From contig JAQCEA010000001.1 in assembly GCA_027620495.1 (NCBI GenBank), positions 62,001-126,000 on the forward strand: a DNA stretch of 64,000 nt, read 5' to 3'. The stretch's first letter is position 1. Every line of letters begins with the position of its first letter. Position numbers and translations under genes: made by a program. The stretch is from Pseudomonadota bacterium. Its GTDB lineage: Bacteria > Pseudomonadota > Alphaproteobacteria > Puniceispirillales > Puniceispirillaceae. A model generated the notes under the pieces. The model ran no database searches. It was given only the letters and a program-made list of their open reading frames with translations, and had not been told where the DNA came from. Shown one piece after another: positions 55,106 through 63,030 of this stretch.

Positions 55106-55765
55106 TTAGCTGGTGGCGACAGATGGCTGACGGCGACTGCACAAATTGTGAAGAAATGCCGTATAATCGCCATACCCAGTATAATGATAGTCATAGTCTA
55201 GTTGCAATGTTGCCGCCGCTTGGCGCGCTTTTTCAACCAAAGCGGCATCATCTGTTTGGGCGATATATAAAACCCGCTTGTAATGAGCAAAATAGATGTC
55301 ACGTAAATGCGGATGATCGCGAAGCCCCATGCCTTTCATCACAATACGTTCAAAATGACGAACCATGTAATCGGTCAGGAAAAATGTCCCCAGTTCCTGA
55401 TCCATTGCCGCATCAAAATCGGCTTCTCCCATAAAGCTGTGATAGCAATGCGGGCCGGGGATTCGCGCGATATTTTCTGCATCAAGGAACGTATCAAGCT
55501 GTCCGCCAGTGCCGCAATCACCATAGATGACAACAGGGGTGAAGCCAGCTTTGCGGGCGGCTTTGACCTTTACCTTTATACCGGGCACAATTTTTTCTGG
55601 GTGATTATGCCATGCTGCCGGTAGACATGTTAAATCGGCAACATCGGGCGGCAATTGGTTGATGATCGCCAACAATTCCCGCGCCAATGCCCCGCAAGCA
55701 ATAAGGCGAAGACGCGGTGTTGCGATAGATTCGGATGCGTCACCCGGCCGCTTGTTCACGGTCAC
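55106..55765 (-). CDS. DUF1638 domain protein in corrinoid operon
   Basis: 219-residue soluble protein of family DUF1638, function unknown. Marked features: RLIACGALARELLAIINQ near the N-terminus, PAAWHNHPEKIVPGIKVKV, VVIYGDCGTGGQLDTFL with a conserved Cys in an Asp-Cys-Gly motif, IPGPHCYHSFMG with His/Cys, and DYMVRHFERIVMKGMGL. These Cys and His residues could bind a metal or a small molecule such as a corrinoid or methylated substrate, but that is a guess. The start overlaps the end of the corrinoid protein gene by 26 bp, so the two are probably translationally coupled and function together. Confidence 0.85.
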   Translation of the reverse strand: MTVNKRPGDASESIATPRLRLIACGALARELLAIINQLPPDVADLTCLPAAWHNHPEKIVPGIKVKVKAARKAGFTPVVIYGDCGTGGQLDTFLDAENIARIPGPHCYHSFMGEADFDAAMDQELGTFFLTDYMVRHFERIVMKGMGLRDHPHLRDIYFAHYKRVLYIAQTDDAALVEKARQAAATLQLDYDYHYTGYGDYTAFLHNLCSRRQPSVATS

Positions 55766-56444
55766 GTTTGGCCTGAATCATTTCCTTTGCCGTTTCAACA
55801 GCCACAGCGGCATCACGGCAATAGGCATCAGCCCCAACAGATTCGGCAAAGGCTTCGTTCAATGGCGCACCGCCGACAAGCACGATATAATCGTCGCGGA
55901 TGCCCTTTTCGACCATCGCATCAACCACAACTTTCATATAGGGCATGGTTGTGGTGAGCAAGGCGGACATGCCCAGAATATCCGGCTTATGTTCTTCAAG
56001 CGCATCAAGATAATTTTCAACCGGGTTATTAATCCCAAGGTCAACCACATCAAAGCCAGCACCCTCAAGCATCATCGATACCAGATTTTTACCAATATCG
56101 TGAATATCGCCCTTTACCGTGCCAATCACCATAGAGCCAACACGCGGTGCCCCTGTTTCAGCCAGTAACGGCCGCAGGATTACCATGCCAGCTTTCATTG
56201 CATTTGCCGCCATCAAAACTTCTGGCACGAACAAAATACCATCGCGGAAATCAATGCCCACAATCGTCATGCCCTCAACCAAGGCTTTGGTCAGCACTTC
56301 ATAGGGCGTCCATTTGCGATCAAGTAGGATTTTTACGCCTTCTACGATCTCATCCTGCAATCCATCATATAGATCGTCATGCATCTGCTGGACAAGTTCA
56401 TCATCATCCAGATCCGCAAGGATAATTTCATCTTCATCAGCCAT
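55740..56444 (-). CDS. Methyltransferase corrinoid protein (MtgC/MttC-like)
   Basis: Cobalamin-binding methyl carrier of B12-dependent methyltransferase systems. Start at ATG 56444 (MADEDEIILADLDDDELVQ) with GGAGAG at good distance; ATG 56450 is too close. N-terminal helical cap (VEGVKILLDRKWTPYEVLTKALVEGMTIVG, then FVPEVLMAANAMKAGM), then the B12-binding Rossmann domain with the lower-axial His motif VKGDIHDIGKNLV, and PDILGMSALLTTTMPYM and VLVGGAPLNEAFA. 234 residues. An acidic N-terminal extension is notable. It is the first gene of the operon, and 155 bp upstream towards yciB probably hold the promoter. Its likely partner is the MttB-family enzyme at 26.5 kb. Confidence 0.94.
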   Translation of the reverse strand: MADEDEIILADLDDDELVQQMHDDLYDGLQDEIVEGVKILLDRKWTPYEVLTKALVEGMTIVGIDFRDGILFVPEVLMAANAMKAGMVILRPLLAETGAPRVGSMVIGTVKGDIHDIGKNLVSMMLEGAGFDVVDLGINNPVENYLDALEEHKPDILGMSALLTTTMPYMKVVVDAMVEKGIRDDYIVLVGGAPLNEAFAESVGADAYCRDAAVAVETAKEMIQAKRDREQAAG

Positions 56445-56605
56445 GGTCATCGCTCTCCGTCAGGCACAATGCTTTTGGTCTCTTCTAACACAACTTTGTG
56501 AAGAAACTGGTTCCTTTTAGTAAAATCAGGACGACTGAATCTATGCTTAGATCGACAAAAGGGCGTATTTCATGCCCTAGTCACGCATTATTTCAACCAG
56601 ATAGG

Positions 56606-57199
56606 CTAGTCCTGACGTTGATGTTTCTGCAAAATCGGCACGCTGAGGGCAAAGAACAAAAACGAAATGCCCGTCAGTCCAAACACTTTAAAAGTGATCC
56701 AATCATCTGTGCTTAAACTGCGCCATGCCACTTCATTGGCAATCGCCGAGGTCACGAACATCGCCACCCAGAGCCAGCTAATGGCCCGCCATCCTTGCGC
56801 GGTAAGGGTAATCTGTTTGCCAATAATCGCCGCCAACGGGTTGCGCCCCAATAGCCGCCCCCCCGCAATCAATGCGGCAAAGAGCAAGGTAACAACCGTT
56901 GGTTTGATTTTAATAAATAGCTCATTATCGAAATATAATGTTAGCCCAGCAAAAAACACCAAAGCCGCACAGCCAACCGTGGCCATTAATGAAATCTGCC
57001 GATCAAAATGCCAGCTCAAGGCCAGTGACACCAATGTCGCCGCGACCAAAACTTTCACACTCAACATCAGGTCGCTGTAAATATAATTTGTTCCAAAAAA
57101 CAAGAGCAATGGCCCAAAATCAAACAGCATTTTGCGGCCATTATGTTCTGGCTGGGGCAGTTCTGCTTTGGGTGTTGGGGACGGGTCAGGCTGTTGCAT
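56606..57199 (-). CDS. yciB: Inner-membrane protein YciB (septation protein A family)
   Basis: Integral membrane protein of the YciB/IspZ family, linked to cell envelope synthesis and septation in gamma- and alphaproteobacteria. About five transmembrane segments after a 20-residue polar N-terminus: LLLFFGTNYIYSDLMLSVKVLVAATLV, TVGCAALVFFAGLTLYFDNELFIKIKPTVV and AISWLWVAMFVTSAIANEVAWR. 197 residues. ATG 57199 is the earliest possible start; the membrane part begins around MLFDFGPLLLFFG (residue 24), a possible second start at about 57130. Downstream of dusA by 44 bp. Confidence 0.92.
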   Translation of the reverse strand: MQQPDPSPTPKAELPQPEHNGRKMLFDFGPLLLFFGTNYIYSDLMLSVKVLVAATLVSLALSWHFDRQISLMATVGCAALVFFAGLTLYFDNELFIKIKPTVVTLLFAALIAGGRLLGRNPLAAIIGKQITLTAQGWRAISWLWVAMFVTSAIANEVAWRSLSTDDWITFKVFGLTGISFLFFALSVPILQKHQRQD

Positions 57200-57243
57200 T
57201 CGTTTTACTCATCACATGCGTTGTTGAAACCAAAATCATCTGT

Positions 57244-58242
57244 TCAGGCGGCACGCCGCGCCGCCAGCGCCTCGCAAAAGGCGGATGTTTCACGGATAAA
57301 ATCACCGGGCACGGTTGCCATTCGTGCATTTTCACCAAGCTGCCGCCGCCAATATTTAGCCCCGGACTGGCCAGCATATAACCCCAGCATATGTCTTGTG
57401 ATGCTGTGAAGCGGCACACCGGTTTTGGTCATTGTATCTGCATAATCGGCCATCGCCAGCGCCACATGATCACGCCGCGGCGGCACTCTGCCAAAAATAC
57501 GCTGGGCCATTTCGGCCAGCACATAAGGTGTGCGATAGGCCGCCCGGCCAATCATCACTCCGGCGCATCCGTACATCTCTGCAATCGCTTGATCAGCTGT
57601 TTCTAGACCACCATTGAGAATCACTGATAAATCGCCGCGCCGTGTTGCCAACCGGCGGGCACGGTCATAATCAAGCGGCGGAATTGTACGGTTTTCTTTT
57701 GGGCTGAGGCCGTTTAACCATGCCTTTCGTGCGTGCAGATAAAACACCGACACGCCGGCGGATGCCACGGTATCGACAAATCGATCCAAACCGGTTTCCG
57801 CATCCATATCATCAATGCCAATGCGGCATTTAACGGTGACCGGCACATCCGTTTCATCCATCATGGCCCGGCAACATGCCGCCACCAATTCTGGTTCTGC
57901 CATCAAACAAGCGCCAAATTTACCCGACTGCACCCGATCTGACGGGCAGCCAACATTTAAATTGATTTCGTCAAAGCCCCACGGCGCTGCCCGTGCAACA
58001 GCCCGGGCCAATCGATCTGGCTGGCTGCCACCTAGCTGAAGGACAAGCGGCGATTCAGCCGCGCTATACCCAAGCAATCTATCCAGATCGCCGTGGATCA
58101 ACGCCTCGGCGGTGACCATTTCGGTAAACAGACGGGCGTCTGGTGCCAGTTGCCGCAAAAAATAGCGGCAATGGCGGTCTGTCCAACCCATCATCGGTGC
58201 GACACACATCCGGCGGTCAATCATGTCCTGTTGATGGGTCAT
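57244..58242 (-). CDS. dusA: tRNA-dihydrouridine synthase DusA
   Basis: FMN enzyme reducing uridine 20 (and 20a) to dihydrouridine in tRNA. 332 residues. VAPMMGWTDRHCRYFLRQL at the start, LFTEMVTAEALIHGD (DusA subgroup), LQLGGSQPDRLARA, the catalytic Cys in NLNVGCPSDRVQSGKFGACLM and VMIGRAAYRTPYVL. ATG 58242 or 58224 as start. On the same strand after the FKBP-rhodanese gene with a 54-bp gap. Confidence 0.95.
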   Translation of the reverse strand: MTHQQDMIDRRMCVAPMMGWTDRHCRYFLRQLAPDARLFTEMVTAEALIHGDLDRLLGYSAAESPLVLQLGGSQPDRLARAVARAAPWGFDEINLNVGCPSDRVQSGKFGACLMAEPELVAACCRAMMDETDVPVTVKCRIGIDDMDAETGLDRFVDTVASAGVSVFYLHARKAWLNGLSPKENRTIPPLDYDRARRLATRRGDLSVILNGGLETADQAIAEMYGCAGVMIGRAAYRTPYVLAEMAQRIFGRVPPRRDHVALAMADYADTMTKTGVPLHSITRHMLGLYAGQSGAKYWRRQLGENARMATVPGDFIRETSAFCEALAARRAA

Positions 58243-58296
58243 AATAAAGAATATTGGCCTTTTTTATTCGGCAATGGCTATAAATTTTGCCGATGG

Positions 58297-59055
58297 TTAT
58301 GCAAATCTGGGTTTATAGGCAATGGTTTCATAGCCATCTGCTGTCCAGCCCAAGATGCCCGCGCTTAAATGCGTCACTTGCGAAAACCCCAGCTGTTCAA
58401 CCAACGCCGTACCAAGATTGGTGGTTCGGCTTCCCGACCGGCAATATAATAAAACGGGCGTGTCTGGTGATGGCACCAACGCCATGAATTTTTGCTGAAA
58501 TTCTGGATGCAGGCTGCCATTCGTTTCAAATGCGGTGATGGTTTCGGCCCCCTCGATCACGCCTGTTTGCGCCCATTCATCAGGGCGCCGGATGTCGACG
58601 ATAACGACCCCGTCTTTCTGCGCTTGCAACAAATCTGCCGGGGTTGCCTGCCCCAATGAAACTGCCATTGAGACGGCCAGCAACTCAATATCAAACAGCA
58701 AGGTTGCATTCGGCGGGATAACACCGCCAGCACCAGCCACACCATAGCCAAGCTCTGCCGGGATGGTCAAACGCCGCATTTCGCCAACTTTCATGCCAGC
58801 AACACCTTGTTCCCATCCTTGGATGACCTGCCCCGCCCCAATGGTAAAGCCAAAGGGCTGGCCTCTGGGTCTAGAAGCATCAAATACCGTGTCATCGGTC
58901 AGACGGCCTTCATAATGCACGGTCACTCGTTGCCCATGTTCGGCAATATCACCGTTACCTTCCTGCATCACTTCGATTTTCAATTCATCAGCCATCGCCA
59001 TAGTCCCCATGATAGAAAAAGCCATCATCATCAGGCTTAAACACCATTTTTTCAT
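58297..59055 (-). CDS. FKBP-type prolyl isomerase fused to a rhodanese domain
   Basis: 252-residue exported protein. A signal peptide is seen (MKKWCLSLMMMAFSIMGTMAMA). An FKBP domain (residues 30-128) includes VTVHYEGRLTDDTVFDASRPRG, FTIGAGQVIQGWEQGVAGMKVGEMRRLTIP and ELGYG. A rhodanese domain (about 132-250) follows, with the active loop YCRSGSRTTNL, catalytic Cys205, and VIVDIRRPDEWAQTGVIEGA. Each domain looks complete with its key residues. Fusion is in frame with no stop. Role: periplasmic proline isomerisation combined with sulfur transfer or redox handling; the joint function is unknown. A 7-bp inverted repeat TCGGCAA/TTGCCGA lies at 58268-58293 after the gene. Confidence 0.9.
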   Translation of the reverse strand: MKKWCLSLMMMAFSIMGTMAMADELKIEVMQEGNGDIAEHGQRVTVHYEGRLTDDTVFDASRPRGQPFGFTIGAGQVIQGWEQGVAGMKVGEMRRLTIPAELGYGVAGAGGVIPPNATLLFDIELLAVSMAVSLGQATPADLLQAQKDGVVIVDIRRPDEWAQTGVIEGAETITAFETNGSLHPEFQQKFMALVPSPDTPVLLYCRSGSRTTNLGTALVEQLGFSQVTHLSAGILGWTADGYETIAYKPRFA

Positions 59056-59116
59056 TTATTGTTTCCATTGAACGAAGCTGATCATTACACCGAAACGCGC
59101 TCAACTTAAAGCATCT

Positions 59117-59443
59117 CTATGGCATTAAAAACGGATTGCGCGCCGCAGGATCGCTCACTTCAACGACAAATGCATCTGGGTCTTGGGCCAATTCCCGGTC
59201 TAACCGGGTCTTGGCGGTATCTGCATCTACCCACTCGGTGCTGGTGATCACCTGCCAATTGTAACTGCCGTCAAAATCGAGGCTGCGGGCCAAAATCTGG
59301 TGGCGGCCATCACGCGCATCAATATGAACAAAAATCGCCCCAGCATCCGCATCACCGCGATGCACAAGGACACAATCGATCAGTTCTTTATCTGCATATC
59401 GCAACGCGGCACTGACCAAGATGGCTGATTTCACTCTTGTCAT
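59117..59443 (-). CDS. DUF1491 family protein
   Basis: 108-residue soluble protein of family DUF1491, found in alphaproteobacteria; function unknown. Typical blocks are SAILVSAALRYADKE, VLVHRGDADAGAIFVHID and the C-terminal LAQDPDAFVVEVSDPAARNPFL. No signal peptide or membrane segment. ATG 59443 is the first in-frame start. It follows the SdhAF4-like gene on the same strand after 69 bp. Confidence 0.85.
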   Translation of the reverse strand: MTRVKSAILVSAALRYADKELIDCVLVHRGDADAGAIFVHIDARDGRHQILARSLDFDGSYNWQVITSTEWVDADTAKTRLDRELAQDPDAFVVEVSDPAARNPFLMP

Positions 59444-59512
59444 GACAGCCTTATCTGATCAATGCCAGCAGATGATTTGGCACCACATCTGCCCACCAAG
59501 ATCCAAAAACAC

Positions 59513-59716
59513 TCAAAAATCTGTACACCGGCCTTTTTGTTCCCAATCACCATATCTTGTTGGCTCGGGGCCTTTTGGCCCATAAAATTCTGCTGGCGAT
59601 TCATCACCCTTGGTTGGCACTTGCTGGCGTTGGTCGGCTTTTTGCGACTTTGGCGCTTGGCCAGATGATGGCTTTTTCTTGTCACTATCCACAATTCTGT
59701 ATATGCCCCTTGGCAT
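59513..59716 (-). CDS. DUF1674 / SdhAF4-like succinate dehydrogenase assembly factor
   Basis: Short protein (67 residues from ATG 59716) with the unmistakable C-terminus EFYGPKGPEPTRYGDWEQKGRCTDF of the DUF1674 family, homologous to mitochondrial SDHAF4, which binds flavinylated SdhA during complex II assembly. Upstream residues are Lys/Ser/Gln-rich. An earlier ATG at 59752 adds 12 residues. It is divergent from rsmB, whose start lies about 70 bp away; a long plus-strand frame through this gene is an antisense shadow. Confidence 0.88.
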   Translation of the reverse strand: MPRGIYRIVDSDKKKPSSGQAPKSQKADQRQQVPTKGDESPAEFYGPKGPEPTRYGDWEQKGRCTDF

Positions 59717-59784
59717 GGATAAAAACAAGGCATAGGCGATTGCCGCCACCAATGCCGTTTTTTAAGAACCTTTCAAGCGGGATT

Positions 59785-61326
59785 ATGACAATGGCTAAAG
59801 GCCCAGATCACACGGACAATGTCACAAAATTAGACAAGCCTGTGTTGCGCCTGAAAACGCCAACCAAACGGTCTGCCGCCGCACCTAGCAAAACCAGGTC
59901 TGACCAGAAAATGCCGCGCCACGATAAAACAAATCAAGCCATCCCGCCTGCTGGTCGGCCGCGCGGCAAAAGCGGTGCGTCAACCGGTCAAAACAGCAAA
60001 TCTGACAAAGGCAAAAATGCCGCCTCTAAGACTACAACCCCATCGACCGTAAAAAGTCGCAGCATTGTGTTTGATATTCTGACCGCGGTTGAGGATGGCA
60101 CCCAGCTTGACAAAGCGCTTGCAGCACATGACGGCATGGCACAATTGGACAGTCGTGACCGCCGGTTTGTGCAATTATTGGCGACCACATATTTGCGCCG
60201 GCGCGGGCAAATTGAAAAAATCTTGTCGCCATTGATGACCCGCCGCCCCTTTGGCGCGCAGGCTTCGGCGAATATCATTTTGGGTATGGGCGCTGCCCAG
60301 CTGTTATTTTTGAAAACTGGCGCGCATGCGGCTGTTGACAGCACCGTTGAATTGATGCGGCAAGCTGGTTTTGAAAGACTCTGCGGCCTTGCCAATGCGG
60401 TTATGCGGCGCCTTACACGCGATGGCGAAACCTTGCTGGCCACCACGGAAGACGCCGAAAACCTACCAGACTGGTTGCGCCGTAGCTGGCAACATTACTG
60501 GGGCGATGCAGCAACAAACAGCATTGCTGGACTGGCCATGTTGCCCCCACCACTAGATATTTCCGTTGCCAAAGACGCCGCGGCATGGGCAGAAAAGCTT
60601 GATGGACAAGTGCTTGATGGTCACACCATCCGCCGCGAATTTGATGGTGACCCCGCACAACTTTCCGGGTTTGCCGAAGGTGCGTGGTGGGTCCAAGACG
60701 CCGCCGCCGCGATGCCCGCCCGCCTGCTTGACCAGCTGGACGGCAAACAGGTGATTGACCTTTGTGCCGCACCGGGCGGCAAAACTGCCCAGCTTATTGC
60801 CGCTGGGGCAACCGTCACCGCCATTGATAGCAACCGCAAACGGCTAGACAGGTTGCGGCGTAATCTAAAGCGGCTGAATATGCCAGCCAAACTGGTCTTG
60901 TCAGATGGGCGTAATTTTGTTCCTGACGCGCCAGTTGATGCTATTTTGCTTGATGCCCCCTGTTCTGCCACCGGCACCGTCCGCCGCCGCCCCGATATTC
61001 TGGGTCGCCGCACTAGTGCCGACATAACCAGTCTTCAAACCATTCAATGGGAATTAGCGACAACGGCACTTGGCTGGTTAAAACCGGGGGGGCAGATGAT
61101 TTATGCCACCTGTTCGCTGCAGCCTGAAGAAGGCGAGGATATAATTGCGGCCATTATGGATGCGGCAGATGGCCGTTATGCCCTTGCCCCAATTACCCCG
61201 GCTGATGCCGGTCTATTTGCCAGATCGATCACTGAAACTGGCTGTTTGCGGATTCTGCCAAGCGCCTATGAAGACATTGGTGGCGTTGATGGATTTTTTG
61301 TCGCACGGTTAATGTCCGTAACATAA
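59785..61326 (+). CDS. rsmB: RsmB-type rRNA (cytosine-5) methyltransferase
   Basis: m5C methyltransferase of the RsmB (Sun) family; in E. coli it modifies C967 of 16S rRNA. N-terminal NusB-like helical domain (residues about 85-210: SIVFDILTAVEDGTQLDKAL, RRFVQLLATTYLRRRGQIEKIL), preceded by a basic 80-residue extension. Then the Rossmann domain with VIDLCAAPGGKTAQLIAAGA near 325, DAPCSATGTVRRRPD (release Cys near 393) and IYATCSLQPEEGE (nucleophile Cys near 443). ATG 59785 (MTMAKG) is chosen; ATG 59752 is possible, and the frame extends to 59557 only because no stop occurs. 513 residues. Confidence 0.93.
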   Translation: MTMAKGPDHTDNVTKLDKPVLRLKTPTKRSAAAPSKTRSDQKMPRHDKTNQAIPPAGRPRGKSGASTGQNSKSDKGKNAASKTTTPSTVKSRSIVFDILTAVEDGTQLDKALAAHDGMAQLDSRDRRFVQLLATTYLRRRGQIEKILSPLMTRRPFGAQASANIILGMGAAQLLFLKTGAHAAVDSTVELMRQAGFERLCGLANAVMRRLTRDGETLLATTEDAENLPDWLRRSWQHYWGDAATNSIAGLAMLPPPLDISVAKDAAAWAEKLDGQVLDGHTIRREFDGDPAQLSGFAEGAWWVQDAAAAMPARLLDQLDGKQVIDLCAAPGGKTAQLIAAGATVTAIDSNRKRLDRLRRNLKRLNMPAKLVLSDGRNFVPDAPVDAILLDAPCSATGTVRRRPDILGRRTSADITSLQTIQWELATTALGWLKPGGQMIYATCSLQPEEGEDIIAAIMDAADGRYALAPITPADAGLFARSITETGCLRILPSAYEDIGGVDGFFVARLMSVT

Positions 61327-61389
61327 GATGGGCTGGCGCAGCACATCACCAGATGGTGCCGCCGCATAACACGGGCAACAGCAAGATTT

Positions 61390-62973
61390 ATGACTTTGAA
61401 ACACAGAACCGGTAACCTCTGGCGGATCGGAAAGTTTGAACAGCTTTTCCGCAAGACCAGCTTGTTCAACTGGTCACTTGCCAGCACCCCGGCATCTAGA
61501 CTTTCCCACGTGGTACCAGATTACTGGCGCGGTTCTGCCAGTCTTGGGTCGCGTATCATGACCAGCAGCACCAATTGGCGAAATGATAGCCGTGGCTTTG
61601 ATCAATTTGAATGGGTGCGCGATCTTCGTGCTTTTGGTGGCAGTCAGGCCCGCAGCCGGGCCCGGCAGTTGATCGAAAGCTGGATTGACGACAACAACAA
61701 CTGGCGGGCTGGAAGCTGGCAACCAGATATCATGGGGCAGCGCGTTGCCAATTTGGTTTTCTGTTATGATTGGTACGCCTCCTCCGCCCCAGAGGATTTT
61801 CAAGCTAAATTGACACGTTCGATTGCGCTACAAGCCCGCTGTCTGGCATTGGATTGGCCGCGGCTTTATGACCGGACCGCGCAACTCACCGCATTGAAAG
61901 GCCTGTTTGTCGCGCAATCAGCGCTTGACGCAAAACCTGATGACTTGGCCGCGCTCCTTGATCTGGTTTTGCCACTTGTTGATCAGGTAACACAGGCTGA
62001 TGGCGGACATAAAAGCCGGATGCCGGACATACATCTCAGACTGATGCGCGACCTTGTTGAAATCCGCAACGCCGCATCTTCATCTGGCGTTGAAACCGCT
62101 ACCCAGCTTGACAAGAAAATTGCGCAGATGGCGTCTATCTGCCGAATGTGGCGGCATGCGGATGGCCAATTTGCACGGTTTAACGGGGCCGGCATGATGG
62201 CGATTGAAACGATCGAAGAAACGCTGGCACGCGCCGGACAGCGTGGAAAAGTTTTACAACAGGCTCCCTATAGCGGCTTTATCCGCTTTTCATCTGGCCG
62301 ATCTACCGTCATCATGGATTCAGGATCACCGCAAACCAGCGCGGCCATAACCGGATACGGCACATTGGCGTTTGAATTTGCGGTTGGCCAAAATTTGCTG
62401 GTGATTAATCCCGGGCAAACTGCCACCGATCCAAATTTGCACCGGTTGCTATGTTCGACAAAGGCCCATTCCACGCTCAGCATAGATGGACAGGATTCGT
62501 CAAACCCCGGCGAAAATCGGCTTGCCAAATTATCAAATGTTGAAATTGGGCCAGCAGAAGGCGGCTTGCTGGCGGTGGCGACTCATGATGGCTATGAACC
62601 ATCGCACGGCATCTTGCATCACCGTCATTTATTTTTGGCGACAGGCGGCGGTAATTTACGCGGTGCTGATATTTTGGAATATACTGGCGCGCCGGGTGAA
62701 ATACCCCGCCTTGCCGTGGTGCGGTTTCATCTTCATCCCCGGGTGACTGCCGCGATGTTACGCAACCAGCGGGTTTTGCTGAAAATCCGCGGTAACCGGG
62801 CGGGCTGGGTGTTTCGTTCAAATGCCGCCACTTCGCTGGATAATTCATTATTTTTTGATGGGACAAATCGGATGAATTGCCAACAAATTGTGGTGAATTT
62901 GGCACTTGCAGATTTGCGCGCGGTTGGCAATGCAACGGTTAAATGGGCGTTCACGCGGTCGGACGCAGACTAG
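61390..62973 (+). CDS. Heparinase II/III family protein
   Basis: 527-residue protein with the alpha/alpha-toroid and C-terminal beta-sandwich layout of the heparinase II/III family, polysaccharide lyases of acidic polymers. N-terminal WVRDLRAFGGSQARSRARQLIESWIDDNNNWRAGSWQPDIMGQRVANLVFCYDWY is the toroid; SGFIRFSSGRSTVIMDSGSP and the family block HSTLSIDGQDSSNPGENRL lie in the sandwich. Many alphaproteobacterial members of this gene position lie downstream of rsmB, so synteny supports a house-function rather than polymer degradation. No signal peptide is seen. Substrate unknown. Confidence 0.85.
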   Translation: MTLKHRTGNLWRIGKFEQLFRKTSLFNWSLASTPASRLSHVVPDYWRGSASLGSRIMTSSTNWRNDSRGFDQFEWVRDLRAFGGSQARSRARQLIESWIDDNNNWRAGSWQPDIMGQRVANLVFCYDWYASSAPEDFQAKLTRSIALQARCLALDWPRLYDRTAQLTALKGLFVAQSALDAKPDDLAALLDLVLPLVDQVTQADGGHKSRMPDIHLRLMRDLVEIRNAASSSGVETATQLDKKIAQMASICRMWRHADGQFARFNGAGMMAIETIEETLARAGQRGKVLQQAPYSGFIRFSSGRSTVIMDSGSPQTSAAITGYGTLAFEFAVGQNLLVINPGQTATDPNLHRLLCSTKAHSTLSIDGQDSSNPGENRLAKLSNVEIGPAEGGLLAVATHDGYEPSHGILHHRHLFLATGGGNLRGADILEYTGAPGEIPRLAVVRFHLHPRVTAAMLRNQRVLLKIRGNRAGWVFRSNAATSLDNSLFFDGTNRMNCQQIVVNLALADLRAVGNATVKWAFTRSDAD

Positions 62974-63030
62974 TGTTGGCCTGCCCCGCATGCTATGTGA
63001 CCAGAGTAGTGATCGGGGTGGTGGCAGCTT

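Noticed and set aside
58268-58293. Inverted repeat after the FKBP-rhodanese gene as intrinsic terminator
   Set aside because: On the transcribed strand it is followed by A-rich rather than U-rich sequence; a weak hairpin at most.
59440-59733. 97-codon minus-strand ORF overlapping the SdhAF4-like gene
   Set aside because: Other frame of the SdhAF4-like gene; sequence is low in complexity with no family features.
59557-59784. Upstream extension of rsmB as part of the protein
   Set aside because: It is antisense to the DUF1674/SdhAF4-like gene, whose C-terminal motif is unmistakable, and has no RsmB similarity.
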